The notes beneath the pieces were generated by a model, which saw nothing but the letters and a program-made list of their open reading frames with translations, made no database searches and was not told the DNA's origin. A DNA stretch of 64,000 nucleotides, taken from the NCBI GenBank assembly GCA_015680905.1, contig CM027384.1, forward strand, positions 75,673,501 to 75,737,500, given 5' to 3'. This document shows, piece by piece, positions 10,694-21,298 of the stretch; positions within the stretch are counted from its first letter, which is position 1, and each line of letters begins with the position of its first letter. This DNA is from Coptis chinensis. Lineage: Eukaryota; Streptophyta; Magnoliopsida; Ranunculales; Ranunculaceae. A program made the translations under genes and the position numbers.

Positions 10694-12136
10694 TGATATT
10701 AGCTTTTTTTACTACGTTATAGATTTGACTCTCTAATTTGATGCAAAGTTTAACTCAAAGTTCCTTACTCACGATCTTCGTTTAAGTAAAGTTGGAATAA
10801 GGATTGAACCAACCTAAAGTCTAGGACAACTACAAATTGGTTGTTACTCTTAGGGAACTAGTGAGTAAGTTTTACTACTGCTAGGTTTTTTTCCTATACA
10901 AATATTAAAGAAAAAACATTAAGATTTGAAATCATGCAATTAATACAAAATTCAATTTACTAAAGAAAAGGTGGATAGCTAATCCTCCTCATGTGAAAAT
11001 AACATTTAGTTGTTGATTTGAAAAAGTTCATTTGATTCTTCCTAAACTCATAGACAAGCCCTAATGGAAGAAAACTTGATCCCTAACATGTATGGCTCAT
11101 TAAAGAGTTCATACATGCTAGCAAGTGGAACCAAGCAATGACTTATCTCTAAGCTCATTACTTTGATTCCTAACTGGACACTACACCAACTATCATTTTG
11201 GGATAGGATGTAGGTCTAGTTGTTCTTCCTAACAACCTACCAAGCCAACCACAAATATTCTCCCTCACATAAGATGGATTAACTCCCCAAAAGAGAAGTT
11301 AGCTCATGATCCTTGGGATGATGAATTACAAGATAGAAGAACAAAAGAGAGAGAAAGAAGAAGAAGAAAAACTAACTAAACTCACTTGCTTTTTATTTAT
11401 TTCCTAGAAGAAAACCAAGGTTTCCTCCATTAAAACTATTACAAGCTTTCTTACCAAACAAAAAAACTAAATAATATGAATGACTAAGGAACTAAAATAA
11501 TACAAGGTAAGGAAAAGAAGTCAATGGAGTAAATGGAGTGTCCCCATTGTTTTGTTTTCTTCTTCATTTGAGAGACATCGCATTTCCTCCCATGTGAAAC
11601 ATCAAACCACTTTTACTCCATTTTTATCCACCACATTAAAACAAAGTGACACCTTGCCTTTTTTTCACTATTAACACCTAATCTAATTAATTACATGCAA
11701 GGTGTCAACTTTGCACCAATAATTTGTCATTTTTGTCTTGACATGCTCCATGATTTATGACTCATCCAATCTTGCGGGCCCGTATAGTGGGTCCTATGTG
11801 CAGTCCAGTGGCGGTCCGGTATTTGGGCAATTTTACAACTTCCCACCTATCGTAGAGTTCATCATACGATTGTCCGAAAGCAGCTCACTTGTCGCATTTG
11901 GAGTCCCGGGTTCCGAGGTAGGAGCTTCGGAAGTTTGATGCTTATGTGCGGATTTGGAAGATTTCATATATATGTCGTTCCTCGTGCTTTTATCGCGGGT
12001 TTAAACCATATTTCCATGTCTACTGCGAATACGCAAAAAGTATGAAAACATATTTATTTCATGATTATTAAACACATAGTTAACCAAATTTATATGTCTC
12101 AATGGGGTTTCATAATACACTTTTGGGTGCTTATCA
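10694..12136 (-). repeat. LTR of element B, left (3' LTR)
   Basis: A 1443-bp LTR, TGATATTAGC...GTGCTTATCA. It aligns with 29203-30651 at high identity and more distantly with element A's LTR. The shared GACACCTTGC...GCAAGGTGTC stem-loop is at 11648-11706. Confidence 0.9.
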
Positions 12137-12149
12137 CCTGACCCCAAAA
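12137..12149 (-). other. Polypurine tract of element B
   Basis: The minus-strand sequence TTTTTTGGGGTCAGG directly precedes the 3' LTR start TGATAAGC. It is equivalent in position to the PPT of element A. Confidence 0.72.
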
Positions 12150-13860
12150 AAGACACTTTGTTTGTCCTCAAGCAAAAGAAGAGACACTAAAACGGATAAG
12201 TGGCAAAAAGCGTGTAGTCCTAACTAAGTCTCGTTTAGCGAGTCGCGGTTGCATTGACCATGTGCAACAAGGCCTTAAACCACTAGGAATTCCCTAGTGG
12301 ACGAGTTATAACCTCGTGAGAGTTTTCGAGAAGATACTCACAAACTTCATATATACTACAACGACTTCGATTGTGATTTAACTTCGTTTCCTAAATTAAT
12401 CTCGGATATCCATACATCTCCTTAGCAGGGAACGAGGATTGATTTCTTTGAAACTTAAGTTAATATGTATTCAATAATTAAAACATCTACATATGTTTAT
12501 GCATGCAGTGAACTTTTCATTGAAATGTACTAGCAGGGTTGTTTCTGAATCATTTGGAGAGTGTACCTGAATGGGTTCTCATAGGTATGTGTCGAAACAC
12601 AATTTCACTCAAAAATTTTCCACTCAGGTTTTGTTAACTCCAGTGTGCAGTGGGCACACATTTCCTCATATCTCAATGACAGTCAGAGGAGCCGATGTCG
12701 ATCAATCACGTCTACTACTTATTATCACACCACCCTACTCCTAATTGAGCTAGAGGTCTTTATTAGGTATTGTGGGGCTTAGGTGATAGTGTACAAGAAA
12801 ATGGAAATGGATAATTAAAATTTACGAGTATGAGATAATAGGGTCTTCATATATTTACACTAGAGAAATCTTTGTTTTCTTTCCTTCTTCTACCTGAGTT
12901 TTCCAACCTTGTTCTTAAGCCTCTAATGGATTTTTTTTTTTTTTTTTTTTAGATGGCTTAAGAACATGATTCTATTTTTCTTTCCTGAAGCAAGTAACCG
13001 ACTTTTATTTGGGACAAGTCTTTCTCTTTATTCTTTCCACATTTCATCCTATTTTCATACTCATCACTTAGGTAGGTTCTTTTATTTGGTTTAATAGATG
13101 GGTAAGAAATTTTTTGGTGAAAGTGAAAGGTTTGATGAAAGGTTCGATTGGAGTGACTAGCGGTAAAATTTGTAGCAGGTAAGAATTTTTAGCTATGTCG
13201 ATCCAAAGATGGCCTAAATTCTCGCCTTTAGGGTTGGTGGTGATCAAGTAAGTAGATCGTAATTTCTCTAATAGGAAAACTACTCCTCGTGTCATCACAC
13301 ACAAATCACTCATGTCAAGGTTTTTGTTAGATTCTCACAGGATTTATAGTTTAAGTAACTAACCGTTGGTTCGAAACTTCTTGCTATGTACAATCAATGA
13401 TACTCGGTACATGAATGTTCATGAAAAGATGTCTAAACTATTGCATACATATTATCTTAAGTTTCTTAAAAATCAAATCCTAATTCAGATACTAATGTGA
13501 GATTTCTAGACAATTTTCATCATTGAAAAGGAAACAAGACTTTGTCACTAAGTACAATTATTAACATGAAATAAAAACTATATCTGAGGTTACAATTTGC
13601 CTAATATTTGCTCTGAGGGTTAAAGCACCCCTAACGAGAATGATGCTTAGTCCTCGAAGTATCAATAATTAAAGAGAGAAAGTACACGAGAACAGTGAGC
13701 AAAATTAGGGCTAGATTCTTTGGAACGAAAGGTTGGAGAACATAATATATTATTGGAAAAGAACAAGAAAATGTTCAATAGCACACTAAACATAGCACCA
13801 CCGAAATAAAAACAATAGCATACTGAAACATGAAAAACAATAGCACACCAAACATAAGGT
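12150..13860 (-). other. 3' non-coding region of element B
   Basis: Homologous to 8159-9801. It carries the same palindrome near the PPT (12280-12300) and a poly-T run (12930-12951). The minus-strand open frame at 13068-13313 is not kept in the A copies, so I do not call a gene. Confidence 0.65.
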
Positions 13861-14906
13861 TTAGCTAGATATATGTACAATGGAAAACTCAAGTTTACCA
13901 TCAGCAGGATGTGAAGTTCTGGCGTCCTCTTGAAGGAAATGCATTTCCTTAGCATCGCACCAAAAGATAATAATAGCCGCCAATTTTGCCCATTCTTCGT
14001 TTTCGACTTTCCTCAAATGTGTTTTCATATTTTCATCTTTCGAGTAACAACGAACATGCCTCAGGTACCGAGCGGGACGCTTCCATTGCCTAAACCTCAA
14101 TGAACGAATGATTCTGTTTGCTGGGCACATAAAATCTACCTTGACCCGATCCATGAAAAGTAGCCGCAAACTGTGGGAAATGTGTCTTCATGATTCGCAA
14201 GCGGTGGCCGGTAAAGAGTATATACCCGATCACGAAAAGTGCGAGCTCGTTTTAGGTTGGAGATAACACAACCTATGACGTTAAATAATGTAATATGACC
14301 TTGAGCTAGGGCGCGAATCAATATAACGCGCACCCTCATTGGCAGTAGAAAAATGTCAATCTCCCATAATGTTCAAGAGTACAAATAACATCGCAATCCC
14401 CATGTTCATGGTCATGCTTGCTAAGGGAATGGTGACGTCACGCCATGCCACATGGCCATTTCCTTCTCGTTTAATCTCAAGACCATCACCATAAGTTTCC
14501 GTAAGCGCTTGCCTTTGAAAGCACCGCGGTAAGAATTATGATAGATATAATGTCATGATGCAACATGATCGTGATATGGAAGATCCAAAGTTAGTGCAAG
14601 TTGTTGTTCAGAAAAGATATGAGGTGTGTCACCAACTTGGATTGTGAACCCGTCTAAGTAGAAACCATGCGCATGGTTGAAAGCTGGTGTGTCTTCCATA
14701 TTAGCATAAAAGTATGCAGCCAAACTTCGGAGAATAAGTTTGGTCGGGGTTGAAAAATTAGGGAAGACCATCCGATGTTTGTAATGTAGTCACGGAAGAG
14801 ATGGCCATAGGTATTGGAATCCATCATAGACTGAAAAGGATTGCTTTCGGGGAATGAGTTTGGGAGGTACCATGTTTGATGAAGATGCAATTGATGAAGG
14901 CGCCAT
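13861..14906 (-). pseudogene. Element B ORF3'
   Basis: Diverged homologue of element A ORF3. It starts at ATG 14906 (MAPSSIASSSNM) and contains SMMDSNTYGHLFRDYITNIG, the YFYANMEDTPAF block and the Arg-rich RSLRFRQWKRPARYLRHVRC segment. It is split into several frames. Around 14225-14335 it has roughly 100 bp that the A copies lack. Same position and inferred env-like or accessory role as ORF3; function unknown. Confidence 0.7.
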
Positions 14907-15145
14907 AGTGGATGAAGTAAAAAGAAATAGGTAACGACAAAGGCAAACTGGATGGATGGATAAGAGAATAGACCTCTCTGTAAGCACATGTTAAATTATA
15001 TTAGTCACAACGCAATGAAATGATGACAATCCTATTAAGCATTTCATACAAAAGAAGACACAAAAGTAAGACAAAATTCATAATACAACGAAAAATGTAA
15101 TAACATATATGAGTATTTATTTATGGACTTAGTAATAGTGGAAAA

Positions 15146-16217
15146 TTATGGATTGTTATGTTGATCTTGGAGACGCATATCGTGCACCAGACTGTTTAGG
15201 TCTTCCATTTGTTGGCCGAGTTGCATCTGAATGTCTCCTTGGGGCGAGAGAGTCTGAGTTTGATTTTCTATTAGGAGAGCGTGATTTTGCAAGGACTGAG
15301 AATGATTTTCCAAGATCTCCTCTTGTTCAACATTATGCATTGCTTGACAATCTTGGAAATCCTGAAGAGTTGTGATGATGATATTCTGACGAGCGTGTAG
15401 TTCCCTCAAACCATGATGAAGAAGTTTAATGCCTTCCATGGGATTAATAATGTTCAGCATGGCATTTTCATCAAATAAATGGTCAGAATTTGAGCTTGGG
15501 TCGTTCTATTCCTCTATCAGAGTATCAGGAGTCCAAAAACCAACGGAGTAATCTGTTTGGAGTACTTTTATTTGTGCTCTTTGAAGGGTGTCTCGGAGAA
15601 ATTCTTGGATAACCCCAACGCATCATAATCTGCGTTACTAAAGTGGGTAGAGTCTTGACCTTCTTGTTTTCTTTGTGATTACGTTCGAGGTGTTGGATTA
15701 GACAAAAGTCATCTCTTTGAGTCCGCAAAATCCAAAGTAGGTGAAGTTGAGGCTTTGTGACTTCGATTGGTGTGATGTACCTACCACATTGTGTCCCAAC
15801 CCGATTGGAGCACAACACGTTGATTCTGTTTCAAAGAGCGTTGAAGAACAATGTGATGTGTATTTCGACTTTCGTCATGAGATACGGTAGCTCGTAGTAA
15901 AGTTTTGGCGAAATCAAATGATGACTCTTGAAAAAGGGACCCTTGGTATTCCTTTGGGATTTGAAGTATGTCGGAGATCATTTTCTTAGTCAATTCCAAG
16001 CGTTGTCCATAGGCATTGAAGTAGAATTTTCCATTTTCAGATCCGCTAAATTGGTAGAACATTAAAACCAATTCTCGGGAATAACCGACTCTTTGAATGA
16101 TATAGAAGAGGCGTCCATCCGTGGACGATATAATTTCGGTGTCAAAATAAAGGAAAAACGGCCATCTTGAAAGTTTTGGTAGTCTTTCTCTGCCATTATT
16201 TTTCTTGGTTGATCCAT
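15146..16217 (-). pseudogene. Element B ORF2' (putative plant transposon protein paralogue)
   Basis: ATG 16217 opens MDQPRKIM. The conserved domain (YFDTEI ... GYSRELVLMFYQFSG ... YGQRLELTKKMISDILQIP) is at about 15890-16170. The C-terminal part (15146-15600) has ISP, NPMEGI and a predicted coiled-coil-like segment rich in Gln/Glu/Leu, ending HNNP-stop. A one-base loss near 16160 shifts the frame relative to the A copy. A TATA-like TATAAAT on the minus strand lies at 16282-16288, about 65 nt before the ATG. The function is not known. Confidence 0.72.
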
Positions 16218-16849
16218 TGGTAGTATTCTTGAGGGAAGGATAGTGAAAATTGTTTGAATAAGAATGGCTGAAAAAGAAGAGATTTATAGCCAATCTATGA
16301 GTCTGTACCCATCTGGATTCCAAGTGTAGTTAATGACCCATGTGATTATGAACGACATCAAAGGGGATCCACGATGTAAAGTCATGTCATGTCGGATATC
16401 CAAATACAATTAATGAGATGGTTAAATGTTAGAAAATACGGAGGAAAGTTTCACAGGGGTAGTTAGACTTACACGTAATTTCAGAAATGATGATCATAAC
16501 TTCGGTAATAGAATATGGATAGAATAATCGAGTGCATGTGTGACAAGTGTTATCGTACCTTGTAGCGTCTTGCGATTTTCTCTCGAACACCATGTGTATC
16601 CATTAATTATTTTGGTGAGTTTTGGATGGCCTTTCTTTGTTATGGTTTGTTTATTTATTACTTATTTATTTTTTTATTATTATTATCATTTTATTTTTTT
16701 TTAGAGAGGAAAAAGACAACTAATATACACAAAGATTTAATCTGGAACTTCTCCATTTAATCGTAACCGCATACAAATGTGTGAGAATTATTTAACATAC
16801 CATACTAATATACAAAATGAAAATCAGAAAAAGAGATGGTTACATAGAT
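16218..16849 (-). other. Spacer between ORF2' and the tiny membrane ORF (B)
   Basis: A non-coding spacer with the ORF2' TATA-like box (16282-16288) and T-rich tracts (16661-16700). Alignable in part with 32034-32702 of element A. No conserved frame was seen. Confidence 0.55.
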
Positions 16850-16969
16850 CTAGATGTTCTTGATCATGTTATGCATGAGTGACAGGAGAATAATGATAAA
16901 CACTGTTATCACGAATACTGTGATAGCCCATTCGCGTTGCTCCTTTTCCCATCGCTCTATTTGATTCAT
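16850..16969 (-). CDS. Tiny single-pass membrane ORF of element B (39 aa)
   Basis: ATG 16969 to TAG 16850, 39 codons, intact. The N-terminal 14 residues are charged (IERWEKEQREW). About 17 hydrophobic residues follow (AITVFVITVFIIILLSL) and then a short polar tail (MHNMIKNI), so it would be a small tail-type membrane protein. The homologue in element A (32703-32813) keeps start, length class, charge pattern and helix despite many substitutions. A minus-strand TATAAATA box at 17053-17061 lies about 90 nt upstream, preceded by MSA-like repeats. I recognise no family. Confidence 0.6.
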   Translation of the reverse strand: MNQIERWEKEQREWAITVFVITVFIIILLSLMHNMIKNI

Positions 16970-17052
16970 TATGTTCAAGAAATTGAGACTTTGTGAAAAA
17001 GAATTTGTGAAGAGGGAGAGAAGGGAATGAGTGAAAGTGGAAAAGGAGAGTT

Positions 17053-17125
17053 GTATTTATAACTTGATTTCTGACTGTTGGGCATCTGACCGTTGGAATC
17101 AGTCCGTTTGGTTCTGACCGTTGGG
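17053..17125 (-). promoter_or_regulatory. Internal promoter: TATA box plus MSA-type Myb sites (B)
   Basis: On the minus strand TATAAATAC (17053-17061) is preceded by TCCAACGGTCA (17087-17097) and CCCAACGGTCA (17115-17125). Both match the mitosis-specific activator consensus YCYAACGGYYA bound by plant R1R2R3-Myb factors. A one-mismatch copy is at 17072-17082. The layout is repeated in element A at 32899-32969. Promoter activity is inferred. Confidence 0.6.
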
Positions 17126-17429
17126 CTTTGAGAGTAGGCTCAATGCATCAAGGGACAACTAATATAGTAGGAATTACAATAATTGCATAACATAAATAAT
17201 TTCTCATTTAAAACGTCTGGAGATACAAAATTATGAGAAATCAACCGATATATAATATTTTTATCACAAGAAAACTAAAAATGCAATGCATAAGGGAAAT
17301 AAACAGCTACTGGGAATCCTCCGGGTTAGCAGAAGATGAACCAGGTTTTACGTCGTAAAATGACCGACGACGAACCACAGGCTGAGCTAACTAGTCTGGA
17401 ATGTGGCCTATAGACTGTAGCAATTTATC

Positions 17430-18382
17430 TTGGAATTGCAGCTGATTTGCCAACATCATTCTCTGGAAACGGCCTTGGCGATTGCGCATTTCTTGCTAGA
17501 AGTCATTTTGGGAAATAATCATCTCTTCCTGACGAAGAAACATCCTGCGCATACTAGTGTTCATGTATCTCAAGGCTTCCATGGGAGTGTTGATTCGGTG
17601 CATGGTAGCCTCATTAAAACAGTCGGGTGGTGAAGGGGGAGGAGGAGGTACGTTATCACGCTCAATGTCATCTCTAGCTACTAGGTCGGTGGTCGAACAC
17701 AAGTCTCGAAAATTCGAAATTCTTGAAAGACCTTGTTGGAATGAAAAAGTAGCTTAACTGGAACCCTAAATTAAGCATAAGCTAAGTAACAAGTACTGCA
17801 AGAAGAGGAGTGACTGTTTGTTTAGTGTCGTAAGAATATGGCCCGAAAATGGACCATCTGAGAAAGTGTGCTTCTTCTCACGGAGGATCCACAAAGAGGT
17901 GCAAGAATGTCTTGTTCATGTCGGGCGTCTTTGAAGTTCAATGGCGTTGCAAGCCGACCCATCGAGTGGCGGCTAGTTGGTTTAGATAAATGCGGCGAGT
18001 CTTTGGTACACGCAGTTCAAGCCATCATTATACTCTCCCTCGAGAAGCATGTCAAACATCAAATCCCTCGTAGTCGGATACTCTGACAATAACAGGGTGG
18101 GACTATCAGAGTTTATCGGAATCTGTGCTGTATTCGATATTAACTCCAGTGTGAGTTCACGTTCCAACCCATCCGCCGTAATCCAAAATTCATCACCCCG
18201 GAAACCTCCATTGTTGTAAAATTTCAACACTAAATCTTCGGAGTACTGAGCTAAAATTCGGTGCAATAGATATTCCCACTCTCTACTAGCAATTTCCTCA
18301 TCGAAAAATGGGTGAAACATCCCGGAATTATAGAGGTTTTCGAAATTCCTCTCAACTGTGATTCTCCGCCCGTCTTTGCCAT
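17430..18382 (-). pseudogene. Element B ORF1' (putative plant transposon protein paralogue)
   Basis: The likely start is ATG 18382, with a frameshift within about 20 bases. It continues through VERNFENLYNSGMFHPFFDE, YSEDLVLKFYNN and ADGLERELTLELISNTAQIP. This is the same domain layout as ORF2 and ORF3. The C-terminal part has a Pro run (VPPPPPSPPDCFNE) and STPMEAL-like and Arg/Met-rich sequence (about 17496-17702). The Pro-rich, coiled-coil-like end resembles the C-terminal region of the ORF2 paralogue. Its function is unknown. Confidence 0.7.
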
Positions 18383-19944
18383 AAGCGCAATGCAGATGAT
18401 ATTTTAAGGGTTGAAATAGCTAGGATTGGTGGAGGAGATGGTCTTTGGAGGAAGGATTTTCAATTTGGTGGAGTTTGGCCAGCGTCGCGTTGCGGGTTGA
18501 ATTCACATCGACGAGTCAGCGTCTTGCGAGGGTTGTGTGGGGAGACCAAGATCCGGATTTTGAGGGGAAGAAATGAGAGGTGTGTGGGCGTGGTTACCCA
18601 GCGTGTGGGTTTTGTAGCGGGTCAGTGATTTTGGGTTAGGTCCAATATTTTTGCCCAAGCCCAAATGATTTCCAGAAATTCCCTTTATGTCGAATTGTTT
18701 GAAATTTCAAACTTGGAATTTCGATTCGTTTTAACTCAAATTGAACCAATGAGATATCAAAGCGATCGACATTAAAAATTCCATCCACTGGAATATGACA
18801 TAATCACATTCAAACTCAATTTTTTTTTTTTTTTTTTGGTTTTTTATTTATTTACACTTTTATATACAAATGTACAAGGCGAAAGGCGCGTGTCAACAAC
18901 ACCGAAATCCAAAGAAAACAACACATCACAACAACTTAACTTTCGAGGCAACTTTCATGGAAACTCGGGGGCGAACCCAATCCTGTGGTGGCTTAACCTT
19001 TATGTTATAGGGGCCTAGGGTTCAGGACGGTACCATCCCTGACCTATGTGCAATGGTCTAGTAATAATATTACCCTTAGTACATATGATATAGCCTCAAA
19101 CCGCCCCTTGATACAATCACATAGAAAACCCAACGGGGTTGGCCTAGTGGAATCCATTGCCCGCACGAACTAGGAAATGTCCAATGTTGCATATCACGAC
19201 TTTCTTTGGGCACCATGCTTGGTGCTAAGGAAAAAACGAGTATATACATGTTGAGTCTTTTAACGTCAGATCCTCACGACGAATGTGAGTCTTTTAACGT
19301 CAGATCCTCAAGACGAATGTGAGTTTTTTAACGTCAGATCCTTAAGACGAATGTGAGTCTTTTAACGTCAGATCCTCAAGAGGAATCCACACAATGGGAA
19401 CAACGGGACGACGGCGAAGTTTATCTTCTTTGGTGGTGTCGGACAATAATATACCTTATACCGGCTCATCTCGGATAGAAGATCAGAGACGGACGAGAAA
19501 GAAGTTTGACAATTCATACACCACCCCATCCTTTTAGCCCATTAAGCTTCGAGCAAAAAGTACTACGACCATTACCTATTCGAGATGGGTGAGATTTGGA
19601 CCAAATGATGAGTTGGAGTTAGCGAGGAAGAGAATAGAAAAGGGAGGAGAAAGAAGGAGTTGAAATTTTTGGTACCCATTGTTTTCCGGGAGGCACGTTT
19701 GCTTTCGATTATCGGAAGACATTTATACTTTCGGTTCACGAAGTAGAGTTTTGTGGACTATGGTTCGGGCTTGCAACCACACACTCTAGGGATTTAAAGA
19801 AAGAAAAAAAAGAGGGGCCCGGCTACCCAAATGGCGTACTTTCTCTGTTTAAACTCATGGAAAGAAGTACACCATCGAATCTATTAGTCTATGTAGATTT
19901 GGTCATTGAGAAGAGTCTCTTCGACATCACGGAGAGCGCAACTC
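18383..19944 (-). other. Spacer between integrase and ORF1' (B)
   Basis: About 1.5 kb between the end of pol and ORF1'. It contains a poly-T run (18819-18837), a purine/GC-mixed stretch and a 4 x 34-bp tandem array (19253-19388). The minus-strand sequence just left of the integrase end has no gene I recognise. Long post-pol spacers are common in Athila/Tat-type elements. Confidence 0.5.
19253..19388. repeat. Tandem repeat, 4 x 34 bp
   Basis: Four head-to-tail copies start at 19253, 19287, 19321 and 19355, each containing GAGTCTTTTAACGTCAGATC (one or two substitutions per copy). There are no spacers, so this is a simple minisatellite rather than a CRISPR-like array. Confidence 0.95.
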
Positions 19945-21109
19945 TTGATAATGTTTAAAGCGTTGGCCATTTACTTGAAATTATTTGTCATCATTTCGTT
20001 TTCAAAGAAATAGCCCCATAAGGGGTGACAAAGAGCGTGAAAGGACCGGACCATAGAGTCTTTAATTTTCACGAAAAATGTGTAATCTTGATTTACAACA
20101 AAAACTTTTTGACCCACTTTGAATTCTTTTTCTCAATATGTGTTTGTCATGCACTCTTTTCATGTTGGCTTTATAGGATTTGAGAGATCATAGGCATCAC
20201 TCGAATTTCCTCAAGCTCATTTAAGCGCAATTTTCTCTTGGCGCTGCGCGTTAGTATTATAATTGAGGCTTTTGATGGCCCATAGAGCCGCGGTGCTCAA
20301 GTTCACGGCCGGCAGATGACAAGGTTTTCCAAAAGCGAAGGCGATAAGGAGACATCCCTATGGTGTCTTAAAAGGCATTACGTATGCCCACAAGGCATTA
20401 GATAATCTTAGAGACCAGTCTTTTCTAGATGGATTGACAGTTTTTTTCAAAATAGATTTGTTCTCTCTATTAGAGACTTCTACTTGACCACTGGTTTGAG
20501 GATGATACGGAGTTGCCACTTTGTGCGTGACTCCATATTTCTTTACTAATGATTCAAAATTTTTATTTGAAATGTTTTCTCCCATCACTAATTATAGCTT
20601 TTGGAACACCAAATCGAGAGAAAATATTTTCTTTTTCGAACAAAACGACCGTTTTATGATCATTAGCACGACATGCCAATGCCTCAATCCATTTTGACAC
20701 GTAGTCAAGCTGCTTTGCTAGTATGTATAGGAAGCCATGTGAATTTGGAAATGGACCCATGAAGTCGATGCCCCATACATCAAAGATTTCCACAATTAAA
20801 ATGGGATTTAAAGGGCATCATATTGCGTTGAGTAATCGTCTAGGCTTTGGCGGCGATTGCATGCTTTGCAATGTTCATGTGCATCTTTAAAGCGGTGTTG
20901 GCCAATAGAATCCACATTGTAAGACCATGGCGCAGTTTTCTTACTACTAAAATGACCACCACAAGATTGTTCATGACAGAAGGATAACACATCATTGTGT
21001 TCCCAATCGGGGGATCTGGTGGCCGGATTAGTTGGTTGGAACAATACTTGAAGAGGTAGGGATCATCGAAATAAAATTTTCTGAGTGGATAAGAACTTTT
21101 TCCGGTCAT
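19945..21109 (-). pseudogene. Element B integrase
   Basis: Reads right to left. The zinc-binding region has CHEQSCGGHFSSKKT ... CKAC (20840-21030). The catalytic core has the first Asp in [14 protein letters not shown] (about 20750), the second in ISDGRKHF (about 20570) and Glu in [10 protein letters not shown] (about 20490). The degenerate C-terminal domain has LWSGPFTL and FQVNGQRFKHYQ (19950-20080). The DDE residues survive, but frames change near 20575 and in the C-terminal part. It would insert element DNA into the genome and make 5-bp TSDs. Confidence 0.82.
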
Positions 21110-21298
21110 TCTGAGACCAAGATGAAGGGACTTCTTCGGTAACTAAGTAATTTACTATGTCGGCATACCAAGGAGGCGAAAAATAGAGTACAAGTGTTCA
21201 TCGGAAAAGAATCGCGGATAGGTTCGGTATTAGTATCAACATCAGCGACAAAAGTCGTGATAAATGGTTTGCAACCACATTTTGCAACCTTTTTATCT

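Noticed and set aside
13068-13313. 81-codon minus-strand ORF in the B 3' region
   Set aside because: The homologous DNA in both A copies does not keep the frame.
19253-19388. Regular 34-bp repeats as a CRISPR-like array
   Set aside because: The copies are contiguous with no spacers, and the setting is a plant retroelement.
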